Assembly: GCF_020991415.1 (NCBI RefSeq)
Contig: NZ_JAJMOY010000003.1
Span: 611,186 to 675,185, forward strand
Reading direction: 5' to 3'
DNA: 64,000 nucleotides
Source of the DNA: Flavobacterium sp. ENC
GTDB lineage: Bacteria; Bacteroidota; Bacteroidia; Flavobacteriales; Flavobacteriaceae
Positions 1-8,506 of the stretch are shown one piece after another (within the stretch, counting starts at the first letter, position 1; every line of letters begins with the position of its first letter). Position numbers and translations under genes: made by a program. Below the pieces are notes generated by a model. It was given only the letters and a program-made list of their open reading frames with translations, searched no databases and was not told the origin of the DNA.

Positions 1-1
1 A

Positions 2-904
2 GACCTGAATTTCTATAAAAACGAATTGACGGGTTTATTGAAAAATCCAAATAAAGGGAATGTGGTTGGTTATGGGGCAATGCCGGAAGGTTTAAATACG
101 AATTCAATTGTTTATGAATATATTTATGATCTTCCGTGGAATCAGGGAAATGAACCTGTAAAGGAATGGCTAACCAAATATTTAAATGCCAGATACGAAC
201 AAAAAACTTCTGCAACTGTTTTTAAGGCGTGGGAATTGTTGCTGGAATCCGTTTACAGTACTAAATACTGGGAACCCCGTTGGTGGAATGATAGGGCTGG
301 AGCGTATTTGTTGTTTAAACGTCCTACGGCGACAGTTACGGACTTTAAAGGACATCCCGGAGATAAGAAAAAACTAAAAGAAGCTTTAGACATTTTAGTC
401 AAAGAAGCGAAAAAATACAATAAAAAGAATCTTATTCATTACGATTTAACCGATGCTTCAAGACATTACTATTCACTTTGTATGGATGAGGATTTAATTG
501 AATGTGTAAAAGCATATCAGCAAAAAGATATAGCAAAAGGTGATCAGCTATTTAAAAAAATAGAAAAACAAGCTTTAGAGGTAGACAATATGATCGCTAA
601 GCAGCCTTTAAACAGTCTGGATTACTGGATAAAATCTGCTGCTGATTATGGAAGTTCACCCGAAGTATCTGATTTGTACGTAAAAAATGCAAAAACGCTG
701 ATTACACTCTGGGGAGGAGAAGGCCATTTGAATGATTATGCTTCCAGATCCTGGTACGGAATGTATAAAGGATTTTACTGGCCAAGATGGAAAATGTTTT
801 TAGAAGCTCTAAAAAAATCAGTAGTGGATAACACTCCTTTTGATGAAACAAAAGAAAGAGAATTAATTAAAAATTGGGAAATCAAATGGACCGAAAATAA
901 ATAA
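2..904 (+). CDS. GH89 alpha-N-acetylglucosaminidase, C-terminal part (5' end off window)
   Basis: The frame is open back to the first bases, so the true start is upstream; a TTG at 26 is internal. About 300 residues are visible. They match the C-terminal half of NAGLU-type GH89 enzymes, which release terminal alpha-linked GlcNAc. The segment GAMPEGLNTNSIVYEY (nt ~74-121) fits the conserved catalytic PEG-hNxN-VVY region, and the Glu at nt 86-88 is the likely nucleophile. The rest is the helical C-terminal domain, ending in the family-typical YASRSWYGMYKGFYWPRW block. Known family: lysosomal heparan and bacterial host-glycan or GPI-type alpha-GlcNAc hydrolysis. It lies 280 bp before SusC 1, so it may be the last gene of an upstream transcript. 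The signal peptide and acid/base residue cannot be seen. Confidence 0.88.
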   Translation, partial: DLNFYKNELTGLLKNPNKGNVVGYGAMPEGLNTNSIVYEYIYDLPWNQGNEPVKEWLTKYLNARYEQKTSATVFKAWELLLESVYSTKYWEPRWWNDRAGAYLLFKRPTATVTDFKGHPGDKKKLKEALDILVKEAKKYNKKNLIHYDLTDASRHYYSLCMDEDLIECVKAYQQKDIAKGDQLFKKIEKQALEVDNMIAKQPLNSLDYWIKSAADYGSSPEVSDLYVKNAKTLITLWGGEGHLNDYASRSWYGMYKGFYWPRWKMFLEALKKSVVDNTPFDETKERELIKNWEIKWTENK

Positions 905-1120
905 AAAATATACCGATACAATAATTAATACGTATATAACCAAAATATAACTTAAACTTTTAACCATTACCTTAAACTATACTGAATATATGAAATGAAA
1001 TCTTTACGAAATCGATTAATTAATAAGTTTTTAACTATAGATTTTTTCAAAACCAACCCTGCGAAGCCTTGCTATTATTGACTTTAAAGGAATTATCCAT
1101 GTTTATGAATAACCTGTCCA

Positions 1121-1150
1121 TTTGTTAACATTTCTTTACCAGTAATTTCG
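1121..1150 (+). promoter_or_regulatory. Putative Bacteroidota promoter upstream of SusC 1
   Basis: TTTG at 1121-1124 and TAATTTCG at 1143-1150, 18 bases apart, approximate the Bacteroidota -33/-7 consensus (TTTG, TAnnTTTG) with one mismatch at -7. The SusC start is 35 bases downstream. Nothing else was recognised in the 905-1184 gap. Confidence 0.4.
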
Positions 1151-1184
1151 TCAGTACTATATTAACCAATTAACCAATATCAAA

Positions 1185-4100
1185 ATGGAAAAACTTAAAC
1201 TTTTATTATTAGCCTTTTGTTTTTGCTTCTCAATTAATACCTGGGCACAAAAAACAGAAGTGTCCGGTGTAGTTTTAGATGACAAAGGCATTCCACTGCC
1301 TGCCGCAAATGTACTCGAGAAAGGTACAACGAATTCAGTAACAACAGATTTTGATGGAAAATTTAAATTTTCGGCTTCAAACAAAAATGCGACAGTAATA
1401 GTTTCTTATATGGGGTTTGAAGATTTGACTTTAAAACTAGAGGAAGCAAAAACAAATTATTCGATTAAATTGAAGCCTACTACAAACAGTTTAGAACAAG
1501 TTGTAGTAGTAGGTTATGGAAAAGGATCCCGTAAAAACCTTACTACTTCTGTAACTTCAGTAAAAGCCGAAGATTTAAACAGAGGGGCAATTAGTGATGT
1601 AGGACAGCTTTTACAGGGTAAAGTTTCCGGTTTGAACATTTCATCAAGCGGTGACCCTACAAAAACAGCTTCTGTAGTTTTGCGTGGAGCTTCTACATTA
1701 AATAGTTCACAAGGACCATTTTATGTAATAGATGGTATTCCGGGAGTTGATATCTCCGTAATTTCTCCAGATGATATTGCAACTATCGATGTTTTAAAAG
1801 ATGCTGCGGCAACTGCTATTTACGGTAACCGTGGTGCAAATGGGGTTATCATGGTAACTACAAAAAAAGGAAGTAAGGGTAAAACGCAGATTGCATACAA
1901 TGGTTATGTTGGTTGGGAAGAAGTTTCAAATAATCTTGACATGATGAATGCAGATCAGCTGAGAGCTTTTACAACTAAAAACAATTTGAATTTTACTCCG
2001 GAAAATGATAAAGGTGCTAAGACAAACTGGCAAAAAGAAATTTTAAGATCAGGACGTGCAGCATCAAGCAGCCATAACCTATCGATGAGCGGTGGCGGAG
2101 ATCATGGAAACTATACAGCAAGTATTACTTCTCTTAATAAAGAAGGAGTAATGTTAAAAAGTGACTTTTCTCGTATTATTGCCCGTTTATCTGTTGAACA
2201 ATTTGCTTTTGACGATAAGGTTAAATTTGGTTTAAACGTTACTAATTCCAGCACAAAATATCAAAATGTACCACAGAGAAATACTGCTCTTTTGCAGGCA
2301 GCAAGTTATCTCCCTGTTTCTCCGGTAAGAAATGCTGATGGAAGTTTTTTTGAAAATTTTACCAGTCCGGGATATTTTAACCCGGTAGCTTTAATTGAAC
2401 ATGGTACTGATGAAACTAAAACGGATAACCTTGTAGGTAACCTTACTGCAGAAGTAAAACTTCCGTTTGGATTTACTTATAATTTAAATGTTGCACACCA
2501 AAGATTAACGGCGTCTCATGGAGAATTTTATGACAGTTATTATTCACAATACAACAGTGCCAACTTTTACAACAACCCAGATCCACCTTTGACAAAAACA
2601 CTGGTTAATTTTGGTGTAAATGGTTCTGCATTGAGAAATTCTTATGAAACCAGAAACAATATCATTGAAAGCTTCCTTAATTGGGATAAAACATTAGGAG
2701 AGCATAAAATAAAAGCGGTGATTGGTTACTCCTGGCAGGAAAATACATTAGGGGACGGATTTCAGGCAACAACAACTAATTTCCCTGTAAACAATGTGGG
2801 CTATAACAACCTTGCATTAAGTAATTATACTTCAGTAAATGGTTATGTAGTAAATTTTGGAGACAGTAAAGCATATCAAAAAACGCGTCTGATAGGTGAA
2901 TTTGTTCGTTTGAACTACAATTACAAAGACAAATACCTTTTGCAGGGAACCATCAGAAGAGATGGAGGTTCAATGTTTGGCGTAAACAACCGCTGGGGAT
3001 ACTTTCCTTCTGTAGGCGGGGCATGGAGAGTAGACAAAGAGAGTTTTATGAAGAATCAGGAGATTTTCAGTGATCTAAAATTCCGTGGTAGTTATGGAGT
3101 AACAGGAAACTCATCAGGATTTAATGCTTATACGGCTCAGTTTATTTCAGGAAGTTTAGGTACTTTTTATTATAACGGACAGCAAATAGGTGCATATGGT
3201 CCTAATCAGGCGGCTAATCCTGATTTGAAATGGGAAAAAACAACTACAGCAAATATTGGAGTTGATTTCTCAATCTTAAAAGGAAAAATAACAGGTTCTG
3301 TAGATGTATACGATAAGAAAACAACAGATATGATTTTTAATTACTCTGTTAATCCGGTACTTGTGCCTGTAGGGACAATTGTGGCCAACGGTGGCGCAAT
3401 GTCGAATAAAGGTATCGAACTTAGCTTAGGTGCAGCTATTATTAAATCAGCAGATTTTAGCTGGTCGACAAATCTGAATCTGGCAAGCAATACAAATAAG
3501 ATTGTTAAATTAACCAATCCTTTTTTCATAGGCGGCGATTCAATCCGACGTGTACAGCCTGACGGAGGCGGACAAACAGGAAGTACTCTGCAGATTTTTA
3601 AAGAAGGAAGACCTCTTGGACAATTTTTTACTCTTAAATATGCAGGAAAAAATGCAGATGGAGTTTCACAATATTACGACAAAAACGGAAATCTGACGAC
3701 TACACCTTTAAACGGAGTAGATTATCATTATGTAGGAAGCGCGCAGCCAAAACTATTATTAGGCTGGGGAAATAACTTTCAATACAAAAAATTTGATTTA
3801 AGCATTTTCTTCAGAGGAGTGTTTGGTAATAAAATTTTTAATGCTACCCGTGCTGATTTGTTTAGGCCGAGTACCGCAATGACTACAAATATTTTAGCTG
3901 ATGCAGGAAACGAATCGCCAAACGACCTTAACTCTTACAAGTATTCTTCCCGTTTTATAGAGGATGGAAGTTACCTAAGATTAGACAATATGACTTTGGG
4001 GTATAATTTTGGAAAAGTAGGCAGATACATAAGCAGTGTACGTATTTATCAGACGATAAATAATCTATTTGTAATTACTAAATATTCAGGAATTGATCCG

Positions 4101-4196
4101 GAAGTTGAACAGGGAGGAACTGCTCCTGGTGTAGATTCAAATAACTTCTATCCAAAAACCAGAACGTATATGTTTGGTTTAAACGTGACATTCTAA
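1185..4196 (+). CDS. SusC-like TonB-dependent outer-membrane receptor 1
   Basis: A 1003-residue SusC/RagA family transporter that imports oligosaccharides across the outer membrane using TonB energy. Residues 1-22 are a signal peptide ending in NTWAQ. Residues ~25-105 form a carboxypeptidase-regulatory-like domain (VSGVVLDDKGIPLPAANV, then TTDFDGKF). The SusC signature VVVVGYGKGSRKNLTTSV follows at ~105-122, then a plug domain with YVIDGIPG and AAATAIYGNRGANGVIMVTT. The remainder is a 22-strand-type beta barrel ending in Phe (FGLNVTF). Length is typical. The SusD partner begins 19 bases later. With the GH92 pair downstream, its cargo is probably a mannose-containing oligosaccharide; that is inference from neighbours. 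Confidence 0.95.
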   Translation: MEKLKLLLLAFCFCFSINTWAQKTEVSGVVLDDKGIPLPAANVLEKGTTNSVTTDFDGKFKFSASNKNATVIVSYMGFEDLTLKLEEAKTNYSIKLKPTTNSLEQVVVVGYGKGSRKNLTTSVTSVKAEDLNRGAISDVGQLLQGKVSGLNISSSGDPTKTASVVLRGASTLNSSQGPFYVIDGIPGVDISVISPDDIATIDVLKDAAATAIYGNRGANGVIMVTTKKGSKGKTQIAYNGYVGWEEVSNNLDMMNADQLRAFTTKNNLNFTPENDKGAKTNWQKEILRSGRAASSSHNLSMSGGGDHGNYTASITSLNKEGVMLKSDFSRIIARLSVEQFAFDDKVKFGLNVTNSSTKYQNVPQRNTALLQAASYLPVSPVRNADGSFFENFTSPGYFNPVALIEHGTDETKTDNLVGNLTAEVKLPFGFTYNLNVAHQRLTASHGEFYDSYYSQYNSANFYNNPDPPLTKTLVNFGVNGSALRNSYETRNNIIESFLNWDKTLGEHKIKAVIGYSWQENTLGDGFQATTTNFPVNNVGYNNLALSNYTSVNGYVVNFGDSKAYQKTRLIGEFVRLNYNYKDKYLLQGTIRRDGGSMFGVNNRWGYFPSVGGAWRVDKESFMKNQEIFSDLKFRGSYGVTGNSSGFNAYTAQFISGSLGTFYYNGQQIGAYGPNQAANPDLKWEKTTTANIGVDFSILKGKITGSVDVYDKKTTDMIFNYSVNPVLVPVGTIVANGGAMSNKGIELSLGAAIIKSADFSWSTNLNLASNTNKIVKLTNPFFIGGDSIRRVQPDGGGQTGSTLQIFKEGRPLGQFFTLKYAGKNADGVSQYYDKNGNLTTTPLNGVDYHYVGSAQPKLLLGWGNNFQYKKFDLSIFFRGVFGNKIFNATRADLFRPSTAMTTNILADAGNESPNDLNSYKYSSRFIEDGSYLRLDNMTLGYNFGKVGRYISSVRIYQTINNLFVITKYSGIDPEVEQGGTAPGVDSNNFYPKTRTYMFGLNVTF

Positions 4197-4215
4197 AAAT
4201 TAAACTCTAAAAATT

Positions 4216-5829
4216 ATGAAAAAGATATTAAAATATATAGCACTTCCAATGCTTATGGCCGGTATACTATGGTCTTGTGAAGATCTTGATGTGCCCATTA
4301 CAACACAGCTGACACCTGAGGTATTTCCTCAAAACGATGCACAATACATTCAGGTAACAGGACCTGTCTATGCAGCCTTTCGTGGCGAGTATTCATTCGC
4401 ATGGTGGTGGTCGCAGTCTTTATCTACAGATGAGGCGATCTTACCTTCAAGAGGAGGAAACTGGTTTGACAACAGAAATTATATTGCAATGCATTTTCAC
4501 GACTGGAATGCAGATAATGGTATCATAGGAAGTCTTTGGGACTGGTCTTCTAAAGTAATAGGATCCAGTAATCAGGCCATTTCAATTTTGAGCCAGACTA
4601 TGCCGGAAGGTTCCAAGAAATCAACTTTAATCTCCGAGTTAAAAACCATGCGTGCTATTTCCTATTTTATGTTAATGGATAGTTACGGAAATGTGCCACT
4701 CGATACAGTTTACGGAGATTTTGGTTCTCGCGCCAAAACGCCAAGAAAAGAGGTCTTTGTTTTTATTGAAAAAGAATTAAAGAAAGCACTTCCTAATTTA
4801 AATCCTGCATCAGGAATTACAACTTATGGCAGACCAAACAAACAGACTGCTAATGCTTTGCTGGCAAAATTATATTTGAATGCGGAGGTCTATACGGGAA
4901 CACAGCGTTATAATGAATGTATCGCAGCTTGTGATGAGGTAATTAATTCTAACCTATATGCTGTTGAACCAAGAGCGACTTATCTTCAAATGTTTTATCC
5001 TAATAACGGACCACAAATGAAGGAATTCATTTTTGCAGTTCCTTATGATCCGGCTGCAGTTACAGTTGGCTACAACGGACAAATGTATCATGCACGTTAT
5101 GATGTGCCACGTTCTGAAAGAACTAAGTTTGGTCTTCCTTATACGCCAAGTGCACCAAGAAGTACCCTTCCGGAGTTCTATGCTAATTTCAATGATGTAA
5201 ATGATATTCGTAACAAACAATGGCTTACAGGCCTGCAGTACATGAATGATGGCGTTACCCCGGTAATGGTTACGACAACAAAAAAAGGATATGACCAATT
5301 TTATACAGGATCCGACGGAGGTGCGGCCTATACTTATCAGGTAAATTTAACACCGGATATTATCCTTCGTCAAAGTGTAACCTTATTCGATCTTGGAAAT
5401 GATGAAATTGCCTGGAACATTGGGTATCGAAATATTAAATTCTATCCGGATGCGACTTCAACAAACCGTAACCAGAATAACGACGTTCCTTTCCTGCGTT
5501 ATTCAGATATTCTTTTAATGAAAGCAGAATCAATTCTTCGTGGAGGAACAGTAACTTTAGGGCAAAGTGCAGATGCATTAGTAAATATGGTTCGTTCTAA
5601 TCGTACAACATCCTCAGCTTTGAGCGGCGTAACTTTAGAAGAACTTTACAAAGAAAGAAGCCGTGAATTTACCTGGGAAGCCTGGCATAGAAATGATATG
5701 ATACGTTTTGGGAAATATGAAGGGCAATGGGGGTACAAAACCAATACAGATGTTTATCGTCGTGTTTTCCCGATTCCAACCAATGCTATGATTTTAAATC
5801 CAGCCCTCACTCAGAACGATGGATATTAA
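4216..5829 (+). CDS. SusD-like surface glycan-binding lipoprotein 1
   Basis: A 537-residue RagB/SusD family lipoprotein that caps the SusC barrel on the cell surface and captures glycan. The signal peptide leads to Cys21, followed by acidic residues (CEDLD), consistent with surface export of lipoproteins in this phylum. TPR-like helices lie in the middle (KTMRAISYFMLMDSYGNVPL, ANALLAKLYLNAEVYTG). The C terminus has the family motifs PFLRYSDILLMKAES and LYKERSREFTWEAWHRNDMIRFG, and ends VFPIPTNAMILNPALTQNDGY. It is co-transcribed with SusC 1 (19-bp gap) and followed by a terminator-like hairpin. Confidence 0.95.
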   Translation: MKKILKYIALPMLMAGILWSCEDLDVPITTQLTPEVFPQNDAQYIQVTGPVYAAFRGEYSFAWWWSQSLSTDEAILPSRGGNWFDNRNYIAMHFHDWNADNGIIGSLWDWSSKVIGSSNQAISILSQTMPEGSKKSTLISELKTMRAISYFMLMDSYGNVPLDTVYGDFGSRAKTPRKEVFVFIEKELKKALPNLNPASGITTYGRPNKQTANALLAKLYLNAEVYTGTQRYNECIAACDEVINSNLYAVEPRATYLQMFYPNNGPQMKEFIFAVPYDPAAVTVGYNGQMYHARYDVPRSERTKFGLPYTPSAPRSTLPEFYANFNDVNDIRNKQWLTGLQYMNDGVTPVMVTTTKKGYDQFYTGSDGGAAYTYQVNLTPDIILRQSVTLFDLGNDEIAWNIGYRNIKFYPDATSTNRNQNNDVPFLRYSDILLMKAESILRGGTVTLGQSADALVNMVRSNRTTSSALSGVTLEELYKERSREFTWEAWHRNDMIRFGKYEGQWGYKTNTDVYRRVFPIPTNAMILNPALTQNDGY

Positions 5830-6136
5830 AAATAACTTTAATTATAAAAAGGAGAGAAATATCAAAAAGACCTCCTTTTTTAATAAAAACAGCTGATTTG
5901 TTCAGTTGTTCAGAATCATTTTAGTTTCATTTTTTGAATGAAGACAAAGCTTAATTGAATGCCGTTCAAAAATCAGTGAAAGATTAAGCTTTGTAACATT
6001 CTTTTCCATTTCTGTTTTCAGAATACACTATAATCCAATAATTCTCAGGTAAGTCTTTTGCCTTATATTTCGTTTCCGTAATAATCAGTATAAGAAATCC
6101 TGTGTAAATAATATTGCCCCAACAATCAGCAGAATA
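5830..6136. other. Intergenic gap (307 bp) between SusD 1 and GH92-A
   Basis: Besides the terminator-like hairpin, it holds a perfect 12-bp inverted repeat, ACAAAGCTTAAT at 5944-5955 and ATTAAGCTTTGT at 5983-5994, with a 27-base loop. This could be a second hairpin or a regulator site. No clear TTTG/TAnnTTTG promoter was found, though the AT-rich stretch 6040-6130 is where one is expected. Confidence 0.5.
5846..5881 (+). terminator. Probable intrinsic terminator after SusD 1
   Basis: Inverted arms AAAAAGGAG (5846-5854) and CTCCTTTTT (5872-5880) lie 17 bases after the SusD stop and run into a T-rich tract. This suggests the SusCD pair can end as its own transcript before the GH92 genes. Confidence 0.55.
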
Positions 6137-8449
6137 ATGGACTTAAATAAAATCTATAAAACAGGACGCATTGCAATAGGTTTAACGCTTGTTTTTTTAG
6201 TGTCATGCAATGCTCAGACGGCTATTTCTTTAAAAAAGAAACAGTTATCTGATATGGTTTATCCGTTGTTGGACACCGAAAATTCAAGATGGTTTTACTT
6301 TTCATCAGCAAGCCGTCCGTTTGGGATGGTAAACTTAAGTCCCGATACAGAAATTAGCAGCGATTGGGGAGGCGGCTATAAATATACTACAGATACAATT
6401 AAAGGTTTTAGCCATGTTCATGAATGGCAGATGTCCGGTGTATCCGTAATGCCCGTAACAATAGCAGCTAAAGAGAAGCAAACTATTTTTAAAGATTTTT
6501 ATTCCAAATTCAGTCATAAAAACGAAACAATTACACCGGGATATCATTCCGTAAAATTGGATAGATATCAAATAACGGCAGAATTAACCAGCACGCTTAG
6601 AGTTGGTTTTCACAAATATACTTTTCCTGTACAGGCACAAAAAGCAATTCTTTTTAATCTCAATACTATTTTGGGGCCTTGTGAAAATAAGAATGGGAAA
6701 TTAGAAAAAAACAATGATTACGAACTGTCGGGATCATTAGTTTTGGGGACCAATTTCAGACGCCCAAAACCACTAACCGTATTTTTTAAAATTAAAACAA
6801 ATAAACCGGTTACTTCTGTCGAAAGAGATCATGTAAGCGGTAATTATTTAGTCAATCTTGCTAAAACGACTGAAGAGTTACTGATGAAAGTCGGCATTTC
6901 GTATACTTCAATTGAAAGTGCCAATAACAATATTGAAACCGAATTAGCCCATTGGGACTTTAATAAAACAGTTGCGGATTCCAGAAAAGAATGGAGCAGT
7001 TTATTAGGAAGAATAAAAATAGAAGGCGGAACAGAAACCGATCAAAGAAGATTTTATACAGATCTCTGGCATGCGCTGCAAGGGAGAAAAATGATCAGCG
7101 ATGCAAATGGAACCTATCCGGATAATACAGGAGACAAATTCAGGGTAGGACATTTACCTTTAGATGCTGACGGGAAACCCAAATTCAATCATTATAATTC
7201 AGATGCTTTTTGGGGAGCACAATGGACGATAAATAATCTTTGGGGACTGGTATATCCTGAAATTATGGAAGAATTTGTATATTCCCTAATGCAATATTAT
7301 AAAGATGGCGGTATAATTCCGCGAGGGCCTGCGGGAGGAAATGATACCTACGTAATGACAGGAGCTTCGGCAACGCCTTTTATCGTAAGCGCCATTCAGA
7401 AAGGAATTGTAAAAAAAGATTTAGAAGAGATTTATATTGCGCTCAAAAAAAACCATATGCCTGGCGGTATTATGGAAAAGGCAGGATACGAACACAATAC
7501 CAATATTGGCGGCGGATTAAAATATTATTTAGAAAAAGGATATGTCCCTTATCCGCTTCCGGAAGGTCATTTCGGAAGCCATGAAGACGGTGCAAGCCAG
7601 ACTTTGGAATATGCCTATCAGGATTGGACTTTGGCGCAACTGGCTAAAAAACTAAATCATGAAGAAGATTACAATTATTTCATGAAAAGATCAAAGAATT
7701 ACCAAAATGTATTTGACAGTAGCACAGGATGGATGCGCCCAAAAAACGTGGAAGGAAAATGGCGCGAAAATTACGATCCCTATCAGTATGAAAATGGATT
7801 TATAGAATCGAATGGAGCACAATCAACCTGGTTTGTGCCACATGATATCGAAGGTCTGGCAGTTTTAATGGGCGGAAAAGAAAAGGCTGTTGCAAAATTA
7901 AATGCACAATTTGAAACGGCTAAAAACCAAAAATATACTTCTGGTACATCACACGATGCCGAATTACATCCGGAATTTAGCAGAATCGCCGTCAATTTCG
8001 GGAATCAGCCTTCTATACAGACATCCAATATTTTTACCCTGTTAGGAAGACCAGATTTAACCCAATACTGGACCAGAAACGTAGTAAAAGAAACTTTCAG
8101 CGGATTATCTCCGGCAACGGGCTATAACGGTGACGAAGATCAGGGATTAATGGGAAGTCTCAATGTATTGCTTAAACTTGGATTATTTCAAATAAATGGC
8201 GGCACAGACAAAGATGCCGTGTATCAGATAGGAAGCCCGCTATTCAATAAAATTTCGATTGACCTAAATCCTAAATATTATTCAGGCAAAACATTTGTAA
8301 TTAAGGCCCCAGGTAACAGCAGTGAAAATGTTTACATAAAAGACCTGAAATTCAACCATAAAACAGTACAAAATTTTAGTCTTTCGCATCAGGATATTAC
8401 TAACGGAGGGGAACTAATTTTAGAAATGTCGAATACACCAAACCCCTAA
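6137..8449 (+). CDS. GH92 alpha-mannosidase A (lipoprotein, divergent)
   Basis: A 770-residue member of GH92, a family of calcium-dependent inverting exo-alpha-mannosidases. The signal peptide ends at Cys24 (LVSCNAQ), so it is a lipoprotein. Family landmarks are visible: FSHVHEWQMSGVSVMPV (N-terminal beta-sandwich), PRGPAGGNDTYVMTGASA, an Glu557 segment (FIESNGAQSTWFVPHD) where the general acid normally lies, and GDEDQGLMGS with Asp668, the region of the catalytic base. Compared with GH92-B several motifs differ: EGNSWEY becomes ESNGAQS, NEPS becomes NQPS, and WDTFRTSSPL becomes WTINNLWGLV. This indicates a separate subfamily whose linkage specificity may not be ordinary alpha-1,2-mannosidase. 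GH92-B follows 57 bases later. Confidence 0.88.
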   Translation: MDLNKIYKTGRIAIGLTLVFLVSCNAQTAISLKKKQLSDMVYPLLDTENSRWFYFSSASRPFGMVNLSPDTEISSDWGGGYKYTTDTIKGFSHVHEWQMSGVSVMPVTIAAKEKQTIFKDFYSKFSHKNETITPGYHSVKLDRYQITAELTSTLRVGFHKYTFPVQAQKAILFNLNTILGPCENKNGKLEKNNDYELSGSLVLGTNFRRPKPLTVFFKIKTNKPVTSVERDHVSGNYLVNLAKTTEELLMKVGISYTSIESANNNIETELAHWDFNKTVADSRKEWSSLLGRIKIEGGTETDQRRFYTDLWHALQGRKMISDANGTYPDNTGDKFRVGHLPLDADGKPKFNHYNSDAFWGAQWTINNLWGLVYPEIMEEFVYSLMQYYKDGGIIPRGPAGGNDTYVMTGASATPFIVSAIQKGIVKKDLEEIYIALKKNHMPGGIMEKAGYEHNTNIGGGLKYYLEKGYVPYPLPEGHFGSHEDGASQTLEYAYQDWTLAQLAKKLNHEEDYNYFMKRSKNYQNVFDSSTGWMRPKNVEGKWRENYDPYQYENGFIESNGAQSTWFVPHDIEGLAVLMGGKEKAVAKLNAQFETAKNQKYTSGTSHDAELHPEFSRIAVNFGNQPSIQTSNIFTLLGRPDLTQYWTRNVVKETFSGLSPATGYNGDEDQGLMGSLNVLLKLGLFQINGGTDKDAVYQIGSPLFNKISIDLNPKYYSGKTFVIKAPGNSSENVYIKDLKFNHKTVQNFSLSHQDITNGGELILEMSNTPNP

Positions 8450-8506
8450 GGTTCTGGTAGGGAAACATTTAAAAGAAAAAAATAAAGACTAAAGAAATAA
8501 TACACA

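Noticed and set aside
4954..5298. 114-residue minus-strand ORF inside SusD 1
   Set aside because: Antisense to conserved SusD residues and without recognisable protein features.
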